Shown here: in pieces, positions 14,796-23,013 of the stretch
Position numbering within the stretch: position 1 is the first letter of the stretch
Layout of the letters: each line of letters begins with the position of its first letter
From: Candidatus Saccharimonadota bacterium
GTDB taxonomy: Bacteria > Patescibacteriota > Saccharimonadia > Saccharimonadales > Saccharimonadaceae
Assembly: GCA_905371595.1 (NCBI GenBank)
Contig: CAJPLU010000004.1
Coordinates: forward strand, 1 to 33,834
DNA: 33,834 nt
Direction: 5' to 3'
Translations under genes and position numbers: made by a program
Notes under the pieces: generated by a model
Seen by the model: the letters and a program-made list of their open reading frames with translations, nothing else
Told to the model about the DNA's origin: nothing
Databases searched by the model: none

Positions 14796-15203
14796 TTATT
14801 CTCCTACGTGAATTAGAGGCTCGACGCCATCTTCATAAACTAAGTCGTCAATCGTGACTTCGTAAATATGTTTATCGCCGCGAAACGCGAAAAATCGGAC
14901 GGTTTTATGTTGCTGCCAGGCTTGAACTATTTCCGCTCGCACACCATCAGCAATATCGCCAAATACCCAGAGCTCATCAGCGCGCGCCACCAGCGTATTA
15001 TTGGCACGCCGTACCGTATCGCGCTCCACCGCATCGAGCAAAAAATAATCAAAACTGGCAAATGGGTTGATCGGTACAGCGCCTTGTTCAAGTGCAAATT
15101 TCGTTACGAAAAATCTCATGTAAAAATACTTTTTCGACATGGCAGTAAACACAACTGTGTCGGCGGGTTTGATGGCAAGGGCGCGATGTGATTGTTGTGT
15201 CAT
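14796..15203 (-). CDS. Nucleoside 2-deoxyribosyltransferase-like protein (first)
   Basis: The 135-residue protein begins with a strand (DTVVFTAMSKK) and contains VPINPFASFDYFLLD, RDTVRRANNTLV and ADELWVFGDIADGVRAEI. The final segment has the DGxxxEI shape seen at the catalytic Glu of the NDT superfamily. I assign only the fold family; the reaction is unknown. GGAGG lies seven bases before the ATG. It is 13 nt downstream of ligA and one base before the kinase gene. Confidence 0.5.
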   Translation of the reverse strand: MTQQSHRALAIKPADTVVFTAMSKKYFYMRFFVTKFALEQGAVPINPFASFDYFLLDAVERDTVRRANNTLVARADELWVFGDIADGVRAEIVQAWQQHKTVRFFAFRGDKHIYEVTIDDLVYEDGVEPLIHVGE

Positions 15204-15216
15204 AGCTATGCCTCCG

Positions 15217-17220
15217 TTACTGTATGAGTTCTAATAATGTTTGCTCGTCAATAATTTTGGTGCCGTATTGTTCGGCTTTTTTCAATTTACTGGCGCCGAC
15301 TTTGCCGCCGGCTACTAAATATGTTGTATCTTTTGCAACAGCGGCTTGGAAGGTGCCGCCCAGATTACGGATTCTTTCAGCAACAGCGTCGCGCCCCATC
15401 GATTGCAAAGTGCCGGTGATGACAAAACTTTGGCCAGCTAGTCGGTCGGATTTTTGGCTAAACTGCGGTGTCACGCCCAAGTCAGCAAATTTTTCGAGCA
15501 GCGTCACGTTATCTTCATCAGCGAACCACGCCACGATCGACTCGGCAACGATTTCACCCACACCGTCTACTTCGCGCAGCTCATCGATAGTCGCCTGGCT
15601 TAATTTCTTGATACTCTCAAAGTGGTTTGCCAGATCAATCGCCGTCTGCGCGCCAACATGTCGGATGCCGAGACCGAACAAAAATCGCTCCAACGCTGGC
15701 TGCTTTTTAGCGGCGATGGCATCGATGAGCTTCTGCGCAGAAATCTCAGCAAAGCGCTCCAGCTGCAGCAAATCATCTTTCGTCAACCGGTAAATATCCG
15801 CCAAATCGTTAACTAGCCCAGCCTCGACCAGTGCCTCGACATTTTTCTCGCCCAGTGTGTCGATGTCCAGCGCGCCTTTGGAGGCAAAATGTGCTAGGGC
15901 TCGCTTCAAAATCAGCGGGCCACTCAAACCTTTGACACGGTAGACTGCCTCGCCTGCTGGCCGCACAAATTCTAGCTCCGGATATTGGCGCGCCAATTCC
16001 GCTGGATAGTCGGTTGGTTTGGTGTCTGCCGGTCGCAATTCTTTTAGCACAGTTTGTACCTGCGGGATGATATCGCCGGCCTTGAAAATCACCACCGTGT
16101 CACCACGACGCACGTCCAGCCGAGCAATTTCGTCAGCGTTATGCAGGCTAGCATGCTGCACCGTCGTACCGGCCACCACCACCGGGTCAAACACCGCTAC
16201 TGGCGTGGCCGCACCGGTTCGACCGATGGAAATAACGATATCGCGGACGATGGTCGTGGCCTGCTCAGCAGCATATTTGTAAGCGACCGCGCCGCGCGGA
16301 TTTTTCCCAACTAACCCGAGACTTTCATACAGTGCTCGATCATTGACCTTAATCACCAAACCGTCAGTATTAAACGGCAAATCATGGCGCTTATCATCCC
16401 ATTCGTTAACGAAGTTCATCACATCAGCTAAAGTAGTAAAAACACTCGCCTGCTGATTACGAGTAATTCCTAGAGCAGTCAACGCCTTATAAGCAAAGCT
16501 GTTGGTCGACACTTCAGCGTCGTTATCACGCAGTACATCATAGCCGCGAAAATGCAACGGCCGCGCCGCCACCAAAGACGGATCAAGCTGGCGGATTGTT
16601 CCTGCCGCCAGATTACGCGGATTAGCAAATTCTGGCTGCCCGGAGGATTTTTGTTTATCATTGAGTGCCGCAAAGTCACGTTTCAACATCACAATCTCGC
16701 CACGAATTTCCGTCCGTCCGCGCAAAAATTGTTCAAAGCCTGACGCCTCATGCAGCCGCAGCGGCACGTTTTTAATGGTCCGCACATTGTTCGTCACATC
16801 CTCGCCGATAAAGCTATCGCCGCGCGTCACCGCCTGCGTCAACACGCCATCAATATAAATCAACGCGCACGCCAGGCCATCCATCTTGATATCGGTAAAA
16901 AATTCATGCTTATGTCCCGGTATCAGCTTATCAGTACGCTCAATCCACGCTTCGATTTCATTCTTATCAAACACGTCGTTCAGACTAACCATTCGCCGCT
17001 CGTGACGAACTTTTTGAAAACCTTCAAGCAGCTTGTTACCAACCCGCTGCGTCGGACTATCTGGCGTAATCCACTCTGGGTGTGCTACTTCAATATTCTT
17101 AAGCTCCGCCATCAAGCTGTCGTACACCGCATCACTGACACTTGGCTGGTCAAGCACGTAATATTCGTAGCTGTATTGATTGAGCAGTTTTTTAATTTCT
17201 TCAAGCCGGCTTCGCGTCAT
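15217..17220 (-). CDS. ligA: NAD-dependent DNA ligase LigA, zinc cysteines lost
   Basis: LigA seals nicks in replication and repair using NAD. The 667 residues hold domain Ia (YYVLDQPSVSDAVYD), the adenylation domain with nucleophile Lys112 in DIKMDG, the OB fold, helix-hairpin-helix repeats (REVDGVGEIVA) and a C-terminal BRCT domain (about 590-667). The Cys4 zinc finger expected near 403-437 keeps its surroundings (KAGDIIPQV and ALAHFASKGALDIDTLGEK), but all four cysteines are gone: the region reads YPAE, YRV and LSGPLI. The whole protein shows a single Cys, near residue 118. AAAGGTGG precedes the ATG, which lies 20 nt inside the end of the upstream membrane gene. Confidence 0.96.
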   Translation of the reverse strand: MTRSRLEEIKKLLNQYSYEYYVLDQPSVSDAVYDSLMAELKNIEVAHPEWITPDSPTQRVGNKLLEGFQKVRHERRMVSLNDVFDKNEIEAWIERTDKLIPGHKHEFFTDIKMDGLACALIYIDGVLTQAVTRGDSFIGEDVTNNVRTIKNVPLRLHEASGFEQFLRGRTEIRGEIVMLKRDFAALNDKQKSSGQPEFANPRNLAAGTIRQLDPSLVAARPLHFRGYDVLRDNDAEVSTNSFAYKALTALGITRNQQASVFTTLADVMNFVNEWDDKRHDLPFNTDGLVIKVNDRALYESLGLVGKNPRGAVAYKYAAEQATTIVRDIVISIGRTGAATPVAVFDPVVVAGTTVQHASLHNADEIARLDVRRGDTVVIFKAGDIIPQVQTVLKELRPADTKPTDYPAELARQYPELEFVRPAGEAVYRVKGLSGPLILKRALAHFASKGALDIDTLGEKNVEALVEAGLVNDLADIYRLTKDDLLQLERFAEISAQKLIDAIAAKKQPALERFLFGLGIRHVGAQTAIDLANHFESIKKLSQATIDELREVDGVGEIVAESIVAWFADEDNVTLLEKFADLGVTPQFSQKSDRLAGQSFVITGTLQSMGRDAVAERIRNLGGTFQAAVAKDTTYLVAGGKVGASKLKKAEQYGTKIIDEQTLLELIQ

Positions 17221-18268
17221 CTGCTACCACCTTTCTATACAGCAGATAAATATACGCTGCCAACCAGACAAACAACAGCGCCATCATAAACGCGCCAGCA
17301 AATGGCACGATTGGTACCGATTCGAGCCACTTCAGCTTTGACGATAATCCGCGTTCTAGCAATACCAACGACACCATCACAACGCACCATATCGCCGAGC
17401 TATAGACAAACGCCCAAACTATCCTGAGCATAATCCTTAGTCGCCGGCCAACCACCAAGTCGCTAGCAGCCTGGATTGCCCGCAGCGGATACATACCAGG
17501 CAAAGCCACCACGACTAGCGCAATAATCGTACTGGTCACCCAGTAGAGTACAAGTGTTAATACACTTGCCGCCAGCAGACCGAATAACATCATACCGAAA
17601 CCTTCTGTTAATATATGCACCGATACCAACGCCGAATACGCCAGCGCCATAATACCAACTGGCGATAGCTGAATTAGCAATATCAACAATACCACCGACG
17701 TCGATATCAACGGTGCGGTTGCGTTGTACAAGCCGTCGCGTAATTTTGGCTTAAGCCCAAGTAGAATTTCGCGCAGCAGCCACACCGCCGTTAGCCAAGT
17801 CATCAACACAAGCAGCGCCAGCATAACTCCCTGTTCAGCCCGCAGCGACGTTGTGTCAATCGCCAGCGACGAAAATGTCAGCATACCAGCATTTAGCAAC
17901 TGTCCTACGCCGCCATCGAAAATCTTGCCCAGCGACTCGGATACTAGCTTGCCAATTGAATCATAAGTTGACTGGCTAGTAATAATTCCTAGAAAAATTA
18001 TTATCAGCGCATACAAGATTATCATGGACAAGAACAGACCTTTACTCTTCCACAACACGCGATTGACATAGTGAGTAAAAGCAATATACCCAGGCAAACG
18101 CAAACTGCGGCGATAATCTCGCCGCCGCGTCCGCCGAAAGCTGCGATGCGGCCGCCGCTGCAGGAAACGCACATTGCGATAGCGCGCTAAATACCACTTC
18201 TCGGTAAGCCAATCAAGAAATGCGCTACCGTAATGCTTCAAAGTATTATGTTTCTTTTGCTGTTTCAT
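17201..18268 (-). CDS. Multi-spanning membrane protein of unknown function
   Basis: The open frame extends to 18406, but that extension reads through tRNA-Leu, so the real start is the ATG at 18268 (MKQQKKHNTLKHYG), giving 355 residues. The N-terminal 65 residues are very basic, with runs such as RRPHRSFRRTRRRDYRR. About six membrane helices follow. No family is recognised. The start is only ten bases after the tRNA-Leu CCA end and has no Shine-Dalgarno, so the mRNA is probably released by tRNA 3' processing with a very short leader. Its end overlaps ligA by 20 bases. Confidence 0.7.
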   Translation of the reverse strand: MKQQKKHNTLKHYGSAFLDWLTEKWYLARYRNVRFLQRRPHRSFRRTRRRDYRRSLRLPGYIAFTHYVNRVLWKSKGLFLSMIILYALIIIFLGIITSQSTYDSIGKLVSESLGKIFDGGVGQLLNAGMLTFSSLAIDTTSLRAEQGVMLALLVLMTWLTAVWLLREILLGLKPKLRDGLYNATAPLISTSVVLLILLIQLSPVGIMALAYSALVSVHILTEGFGMMLFGLLAASVLTLVLYWVTSTIIALVVVALPGMYPLRAIQAASDLVVGRRLRIMLRIVWAFVYSSAIWCVVMVSLVLLERGLSSKLKWLESVPIVPFAGAFMMALLFVWLAAYIYLLYRKVVADDAKPA

Positions 18269-18278
18269 AAATAAGCTA

Positions 18279-18364
18279 TGGTGCGCAAGGCGGGAATCGA
18301 ACCCGCACGACTTTTGGTCAAGAGATTTTAAGTCTCTCGCGTCTACCAATTCCGCCACTCGCGC
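18279..18364 (-). tRNA. tRNA-Leu (anticodon TAA)
   Basis: Acceptor GCGCGAG pairs with CTTGCGC (one G-T). The stem AGAGA/TCTCT presents CTTAAAA, giving TAA. A long variable arm and T-arm GCGGGTTCGATTCCCGC fit class II tRNA-Leu. CCA is encoded. It appears to be the first element of the ligA operon transcript. Confidence 0.93.
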
Positions 18365-18392
18365 ATACTCCCATGTATGTCTATGACGCTCA

Positions 18393-18434
18393 GCGTCTAC
18401 GCCCATTCACGTTTCACGCAGCCGCCACTCGCGC
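18393..18434 (-). pseudogene. Degenerate tRNA-Leu 5' fragment
   Basis: Bases 18422-18434 match the first 13 bases of tRNA-Leu(TAA), GCGCGAGTGGCGG, and 18393-18400 match its GTAGACGC segment, with an expanded unrelated stretch between. It starts two bases after the predicted +1 of the leftward promoter at 18443-18448. Confidence 0.55.
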
Positions 18435-18439
18435 CTAGC

Positions 18440-18453
18440 TATAGTATACTATA
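18440..18453. promoter_or_regulatory. Palindromic bidirectional -10 region
   Basis: A perfect 14-bp palindrome, TATAGTATACTATA, contains TATACT on both strands. The plus copy (18445-18450) puts +1 on the ATG at 18457, a leaderless start. The minus copy (18443-18448) puts +1 at 18436, upstream of the tRNA-Leu operon. Confidence 0.5.
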
Positions 18454-18456
18454 TTT

Positions 18457-19047
18457 ATGAAGCAAATTGTAATAGTTCACGGCGGATCAAGTTTTGATAG
18501 CTATGAAAATTATTTGAACAATCTAAAATCCAGCCAACTCCACTACGAGCTGTTGCTGTATTCCCTGAAATGGCGCGATTGGCTGGCGCAGGAAACCGTC
18601 GATGCAGACGTGCTACTCCCGAACTTCCCCAACAGACAAAACGCAAATTATGGTGAATGGAAAATTTATTTCGAGAAGTTGCTGCCGCTTTTGGATGGCG
18701 ATGTTCAGTTGGTTGGCTATAGCCTGGGCGCAATGTTTCTTGTCAAATACTTGCACGAGAAGCCGCTTGAAAAACCAGTTCGCCGGCTTATTCTGGCGGC
18801 GCCGTGCTATAACGATGAATCGCCTGAAGATCTCGGCAGTTTCCGTATCAATAGTGCTGGCGGTTTAGAAAAATCCGCCGAGGAAATTCATCTGTTTCAT
18901 AGCAAAGACGACCCGGTCGTGCCATTTTCTGAACTTGCCAAATTTCAGCGTGATCTACCGTCCGCCAAAATTCACGTCTTTGAAGATCGCGGACACTTTT
19001 TTCAATCAACATTTCCAGAGTTGAAAGAATTATTAGAAGAAAAATAG
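18457..19047 (+). CDS. RBBP9/YdeN-like serine hydrolase (alpha/beta fold)
   Basis: The 196-residue protein is a compact alpha/beta hydrolase. It has IVIVHGG (oxyanion strand), nucleophile Ser89 in GYSLGA, an Asp in FHSKDDPVVP (near 148-149) and His in EDRGHFF (near 178), giving a complete triad in the RBBP9/YdeN arrangement. The substrate is unknown. Its message is predicted to be leaderless and to end at a terminator overlapping its stop codon. A paralogue of similar length, with the same MKQxxIVHG opening, lies at 25323-25928. Confidence 0.85.
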   Translation: MKQIVIVHGGSSFDSYENYLNNLKSSQLHYELLLYSLKWRDWLAQETVDADVLLPNFPNRQNANYGEWKIYFEKLLPLLDGDVQLVGYSLGAMFLVKYLHEKPLEKPVRRLILAAPCYNDESPEDLGSFRINSAGGLEKSAEEIHLFHSKDDPVVPFSELAKFQRDLPSAKIHVFEDRGHFFQSTFPELKELLEEK

Positions 19048-19071
19048 CCCTAAAATCAGAGCTATTATTTT
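19043..19071 (+). terminator. Intrinsic terminator of the hydrolase gene
   Basis: AATAGC (19043-19048, containing the stop codon) pairs with GCTATT (19061-19066), followed by ATTTTT. The stem is short and the loop is 12 bases. Confidence 0.45.
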
Positions 19072-19142
19072 TGCTAAAACACTCTATACGAACGGAGTTA
19101 GCTTATAACAACCATAGAGAAACTCTTCCGGAATAATCATAA

Positions 19143-20717
19143 TTACTTACTGTAATCAGCTGTAAAGTTTTCAACACCAATAGTTTTTATTAATTCCTTT
19201 TCCCTCCAGTATTTATCAAAACTATGATCCTCTATACCGCGTGCGCACATCATAATGCGAACCTTTAATTCTTTCTCATATTCGTGCGTTCTCATATATT
19301 TAGAACATAGACCCTGATAGCGTAAAACCGCTTCAGTGGTAAGTTTTCTTTGACCAATTTTAGTTTTTGACGCTTTTTGAATAAGTCCTTCAATTATTAT
19401 TTCTAAGTTATTGTCTTCACCAACATTTATCTTATGTTCTAGGTTGATTCTCGTAACCGCAGAATCCCTTAACTCAAAATTGCTATGTGTTGTTTTAGTA
19501 ATATCTTTTATATTACTAATAAGGGCGTCAAGATCATAACCACGTGTCCTATGACACTGTAATACCTTTTTTAATACTCCTACTATATTGTAGCCCGGCA
19601 ATACATCTATCTGATAGACTCCATTATCTTCAGATAGCTTCCTTTTACACCTGTCTCGCTTTTGTGTTTCAATAAAGCCAGCTTCACCTCCAAAAAAAGA
19701 AATAGGTCTAAAATGTTGATCTCCTTGATACTCTAGCGCAATTTTTAGCTCAGGTAAATATACATCGTAGTGTTGTCTTCCTAGAAAATTAGGACTAGCA
19801 TGTCTTTTGACTATACAGTCCTTGAACGCTAATTGAATTTGTTTAAACAATATCGACTCCGAGATCCATCGATATTCAACCCCGGTTTCGTGTCTAAGAA
19901 TTAGCTCGGACTCGCGTGTTATATTTTTTACATACAAATCTCTAACCCGTGGCGTGTACACCGGAACTTTAACTTTTACGTTATATATTCCCTCATCGTA
20001 TTCTGTCTTTCTTGCCTCTGTAGTAATGTACAAATCGAAAACATGTTCGTTGCCAACCACTCCATCATGATCAACTACAGAAATTTCTCCCTCCTCGAAT
20101 TTATACATTTTATTAAGATAGTTTTCATTTGATAACTGGTAATCACGATTTAAAAGATCGCTCATAATAGCCTTAATATCATCAACATGATCATTGCCAA
20201 AATTTGTTAAATATTTACTTATATCTGCCGCAGCAAATACACCAAAATATTTTACATCTACATAAGTATCGGCTGATACGTTACAAAAAGTGGTGTATAG
20301 AGCGATAATTATATCGTTATAGTTCGTATAGCATCCGTTTCGACTTAGAAAGTTTAACCATTCTTCTATAGCACTCTTAATATTTTTTCCCAAAGCACTC
20401 AAAGCAAAAATATACGAAGGGTAACATTCCTGGACAGTACTGTTATGTGTATTCTGATAATGGTTAATTATAAAATTAAGAATACTAGCTATTTGACGTA
20501 TCAAAGTTACGTCCTCGACTATAAGAGATTTTCTTAATTGCATATTTAACTCACTTAGATATACGTCCAAGTAGCTATTATCACCAACATCTACATATAA
20601 ACCGTTACTAACCCTCTCAACAATATATTTGTAACTTTGCTTTTGGCTATCATCTACAAATGAATCAACAGTTCTACAATAGAAGCTGACATCTGGTTTA
20701 TAATCTACTATTCTCAT
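19143..20717 (-). CDS. AT-rich gene with a PD-(D/E)XK/Vsr-like nuclease motif
   Basis: Most of this 524-residue protein is unrecognised. Residues about 305-370 form a recognisable block: GRQHYDVYLPELKIALEYQG, then DQH, FFGGEAGF, ETQKRDRCKRKL and NGV. Asp318, Glu329 and the downstream Gln/Lys positions fit the catalytic layout of Vsr-like or PD-(D/E)XK nuclease domains found in restriction, phage and defence proteins. The rest is mixed alpha/beta with no clear partner domain. The gene is clearly more AT-rich than its neighbours, stands alone and ends a tRNA-flanked interval, all consistent with transfer. I see neither a Shine-Dalgarno nor a well placed -10, so the start is uncertain. Confidence 0.6.
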   Translation of the reverse strand: MRIVDYKPDVSFYCRTVDSFVDDSQKQSYKYIVERVSNGLYVDVGDNSYLDVYLSELNMQLRKSLIVEDVTLIRQIASILNFIINHYQNTHNSTVQECYPSYIFALSALGKNIKSAIEEWLNFLSRNGCYTNYNDIIIALYTTFCNVSADTYVDVKYFGVFAAADISKYLTNFGNDHVDDIKAIMSDLLNRDYQLSNENYLNKMYKFEEGEISVVDHDGVVGNEHVFDLYITTEARKTEYDEGIYNVKVKVPVYTPRVRDLYVKNITRESELILRHETGVEYRWISESILFKQIQLAFKDCIVKRHASPNFLGRQHYDVYLPELKIALEYQGDQHFRPISFFGGEAGFIETQKRDRCKRKLSEDNGVYQIDVLPGYNIVGVLKKVLQCHRTRGYDLDALISNIKDITKTTHSNFELRDSAVTRINLEHKINVGEDNNLEIIIEGLIQKASKTKIGQRKLTTEAVLRYQGLCSKYMRTHEYEKELKVRIMMCARGIEDHSFDKYWREKELIKTIGVENFTADYSK

Positions 20718-20924
20718 ATTACCATAGACTCTGACGATACAATTCGCTTTGTTGAATATTTATGATATTTTTCAGGTACTACCTAACTCTGTAGGCAACT
20801 TAGGTCTTCTAGCTATACTCTAATCTTATATTTTTTCTTACTTGACAGTACATAATCTATGCTCGTTTCCTCGTCTTTAACTATTTTACTCAAAAATAAA
20901 CTAAATGATAATCCTACAAAGATT

Positions 20925-20998
20925 TGGAGGCACGTACGAGAGTCGAACTCGTCTAAAAGGTTTTGCAGACCTCTGCGTAACCGCTCCGCCAACGCGCC
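20925..20998 (-). tRNA. tRNA-Cys (anticodon GCA)
   Basis: Acceptor GGCGCGT pairs with ACGTGCC (one G-T). The AGGT/ACCT stem presents CTGCAAA, anticodon GCA. CCA is encoded, with U discriminator as usual for Cys. Confidence 0.92.
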
Positions 20999-21007
20999 GT
21001 CTGCTTT

Positions 21008-21036
21008 ATTATACCAAACTACAGTTGCTCTTTGAA
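21008..21036 (-). promoter_or_regulatory. Promoter of tRNA-Cys
   Basis: TTCAAA (21031-21036), a 17-bp spacer and a perfect TATAAT (21008-21013). Predicted +1 is 21001, three bases before the mature tRNA. Confidence 0.6.
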
Positions 21037-21046
21037 CATTAACTAT

Positions 21047-21074
21047 GAAAAAATCGCTGGCAGAGCAACGATTT
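21047..21074 (-). terminator. Intrinsic terminator after tRNA-Leu(GAG)
   Basis: AAATCGTTG (21066-21074) pairs with CAGCGATTT (21051-21059, one G-T) over a 6-base loop, followed by further T residues and C. It separates tRNA-Leu(GAG) from tRNA-Cys. Confidence 0.7.
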
Positions 21075-21087
21075 CATGATGTATATT

Positions 21088-21175
21088 TGGTGCACTGAAG
21101 AAGACTTGAACTTCCACGGCCGCAATGGCCACTAGCCCCTCAAGCTAGCGCGTCTACCAATTCCGCCACCAGTGC
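21088..21175 (-). tRNA. tRNA-Leu (anticodon GAG)
   Basis: The CTAGC/GCTAG stem presents TTGAGGG, anticodon GAG. It has the class II long variable arm, T-arm GGAAGTTCAAGTCTTCC-like pairing and encoded CCA. The D-arm sequence GGTGGCGGAATTGGTAGACGC is shared with tRNA-Leu(TAA). Confidence 0.93.
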
Positions 21176-21213
21176 ATGAAATCATAATTGGTACGCTTAT
21201 AATTATACTAACC

Positions 21214-22992
21214 TTATGGAGTTTTGTAAACAGAAGCTCTGCCCGTCGACCACATCGTCGCATCAGCGTAGCGATCATTCATGGTATTCAGCGAACCGCG
21301 CGGCTCTATAATTGAAGCGCCGTTATTCAAAACATAGCTGCCAACAGATTGATACAAGCCAATCGCTGGCGCATCGTTCAGCCATTGATTAACAAATTGG
21401 ATATACTTAGCCGACCGCAGGGCTGGATCAGTACGCGAACGTCCGCCGACCAAGTCGTTATCAACCGTACGATTGGAGTAATTAGCAAAATTATAACCAG
21501 AAGCGCTAGCTTGCGACGAATGCCAATAAGCAAAAACATCCGGGTCGGCGCCAAGTTCTAATTCATACAGCAAAGCATCATAGTCGCGCGGCTGCAACAC
21601 GCTCTGCACGAAGCTAGTAGTTGTCGAGCTGGTATCGATTTCGCGCAGCTGGACATCAACGCCAAGCTTTGACCATTGTTGTTTAAGCGCATCGACTATT
21701 TTCTTGTATTCATCGCGCCCAGACGAAGTTGTCACAGCAACCGCCAGCGGCCGGCCATCCTTGCCTTTCCATTGGCCTTGGTTATAAGTCCAGCCTGCTT
21801 CTTTGAGCAACGCTTTGGCCTTATCTAAATTATAATCTGGTGCTGCTGGCAGTTTTTGCGCAATCTGACTTTGCAAAATCGGCGTGTCTAGCCGCGCCAC
21901 ATTGTCGCCGACAGTTGCGCGAATTGATGAAGTATCAGTAGCGTAGCGTAAAGCCTGGCGAACTCTAGCGTCTTGAAGTGTTTGACTGCGATTATTCATC
22001 AAAAGATAGACGCCTTTGTTGAGAAGCCAATGTTTAGTCGAGTACTGTTTAGATTTAATGTTATCAGCAGCCGACAAAGACAAACCCGAAGCCGCCGAAA
22101 CCTCACCGCTATTTACAGCTTTAACTAACAGCGACTCATTGCCGTAAGCTCGCAGCTCCAGGCGCGACAAAGTCGAAACTGCTCCGTAATATTTAGTATT
22201 CGGTTCCATCCGCACCACATCGGTAGAGCTAGTTGACTCGCTAGTTTGAACTCGTTTAACAGCAAATGGTCCGCTGCCGACCGGGTTGCTGCTAAAATCA
22301 GCTTCGCGCATTGACGACGGACTAACACTTTGCAAAATATGCTTAGGTATTACCGGAAAAGTCAAGGCGTGCGAAAACCCGGCATACACCGCTGGTAGCA
22401 TAAACTCTACCGTTGAATCGTCAATCGCCCGCGCCGAAATGTCTAACCAGTTAACTCGCAAAGGCGAACGCACTTGCGGGTTTTTGATCAGATTAATTGT
22501 GTATACAACGTCCTCGGCAGTCAACTTTTTACCATCGTGCCAGACGGCATTGCGCAGCTTGATTGTATAAACTTTGTCATCTTTTACCGTCATTGATTCG
22601 GCCAAGTCAGTATGCAACGCTCCGGTAACATCGTAATTATACAGAGACGAAAATAACAGCCGTGATACCGCCTGTTCAGGCTCGCTAGCCGCTAGCAAAG
22701 GGTTAAGCGTGCTAATATTGCCAATCACTCCCTCGACATACACGCCGCCAGACTTAGCGCCATCCTTCTTGCTGCCTTGTGAATTCCAGGAATACTGAAT
22801 ACCCAAGCCAGCTATCAGCAAGGCTATGGCAGCCAGCCAAATCATAATCTCGGTCATCACTAAGCGGACATTTTCAATACGCCGCAGAATAAAGCGGCTA
22901 GCATGGCGCTGCGTGGCGCCTTCGGCATGCTTGACTCTCAGCGCTAGCCGCTTGTAGCCCAGCCTCAGTTTGCCCTTACTTGCTTTACTCAT
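21214..22992 (-). CDS. Family 5 (peptide/nickel type) ABC solute-binding protein
   Basis: The 592-residue protein belongs to the OppA/DppA-type binding proteins (SBP_bac_5). After the membrane helix it has NISTLNPLLAASEPEQAVSR, LRNAVWHDGKKLTAEDVVYT, GSGPFAVKRV and VRQALRYATD, all family signatures. Unlike most relatives it is not a lipoprotein: a basic 45-residue cytoplasmic segment precedes a single helix (about 46-66) that anchors it. It would capture peptides or similar solutes outside the cell for import, but no permease or ATPase gene is nearby. AAGGGTGG stands before the ATG, and secG ends 21 nt upstream. Confidence 0.9.
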   Translation of the reverse strand: MSKASKGKLRLGYKRLALRVKHAEGATQRHASRFILRRIENVRLVMTEIMIWLAAIALLIAGLGIQYSWNSQGSKKDGAKSGGVYVEGVIGNISTLNPLLAASEPEQAVSRLLFSSLYNYDVTGALHTDLAESMTVKDDKVYTIKLRNAVWHDGKKLTAEDVVYTINLIKNPQVRSPLRVNWLDISARAIDDSTVEFMLPAVYAGFSHALTFPVIPKHILQSVSPSSMREADFSSNPVGSGPFAVKRVQTSESTSSTDVVRMEPNTKYYGAVSTLSRLELRAYGNESLLVKAVNSGEVSAASGLSLSAADNIKSKQYSTKHWLLNKGVYLLMNNRSQTLQDARVRQALRYATDTSSIRATVGDNVARLDTPILQSQIAQKLPAAPDYNLDKAKALLKEAGWTYNQGQWKGKDGRPLAVAVTTSSGRDEYKKIVDALKQQWSKLGVDVQLREIDTSSTTTSFVQSVLQPRDYDALLYELELGADPDVFAYWHSSQASASGYNFANYSNRTVDNDLVGGRSRTDPALRSAKYIQFVNQWLNDAPAIGLYQSVGSYVLNNGASIIEPRGSLNTMNDRYADATMWSTGRASVYKTP

Positions 22993-23013
22993 TTATATCC
23001 ACCCTTGATTTAT

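Noticed and set aside
18269..18406. N-terminal extension of the membrane protein gene to 18406
   Set aside because: The extension translates tRNA-Leu(TAA), so it cannot be the protein start.
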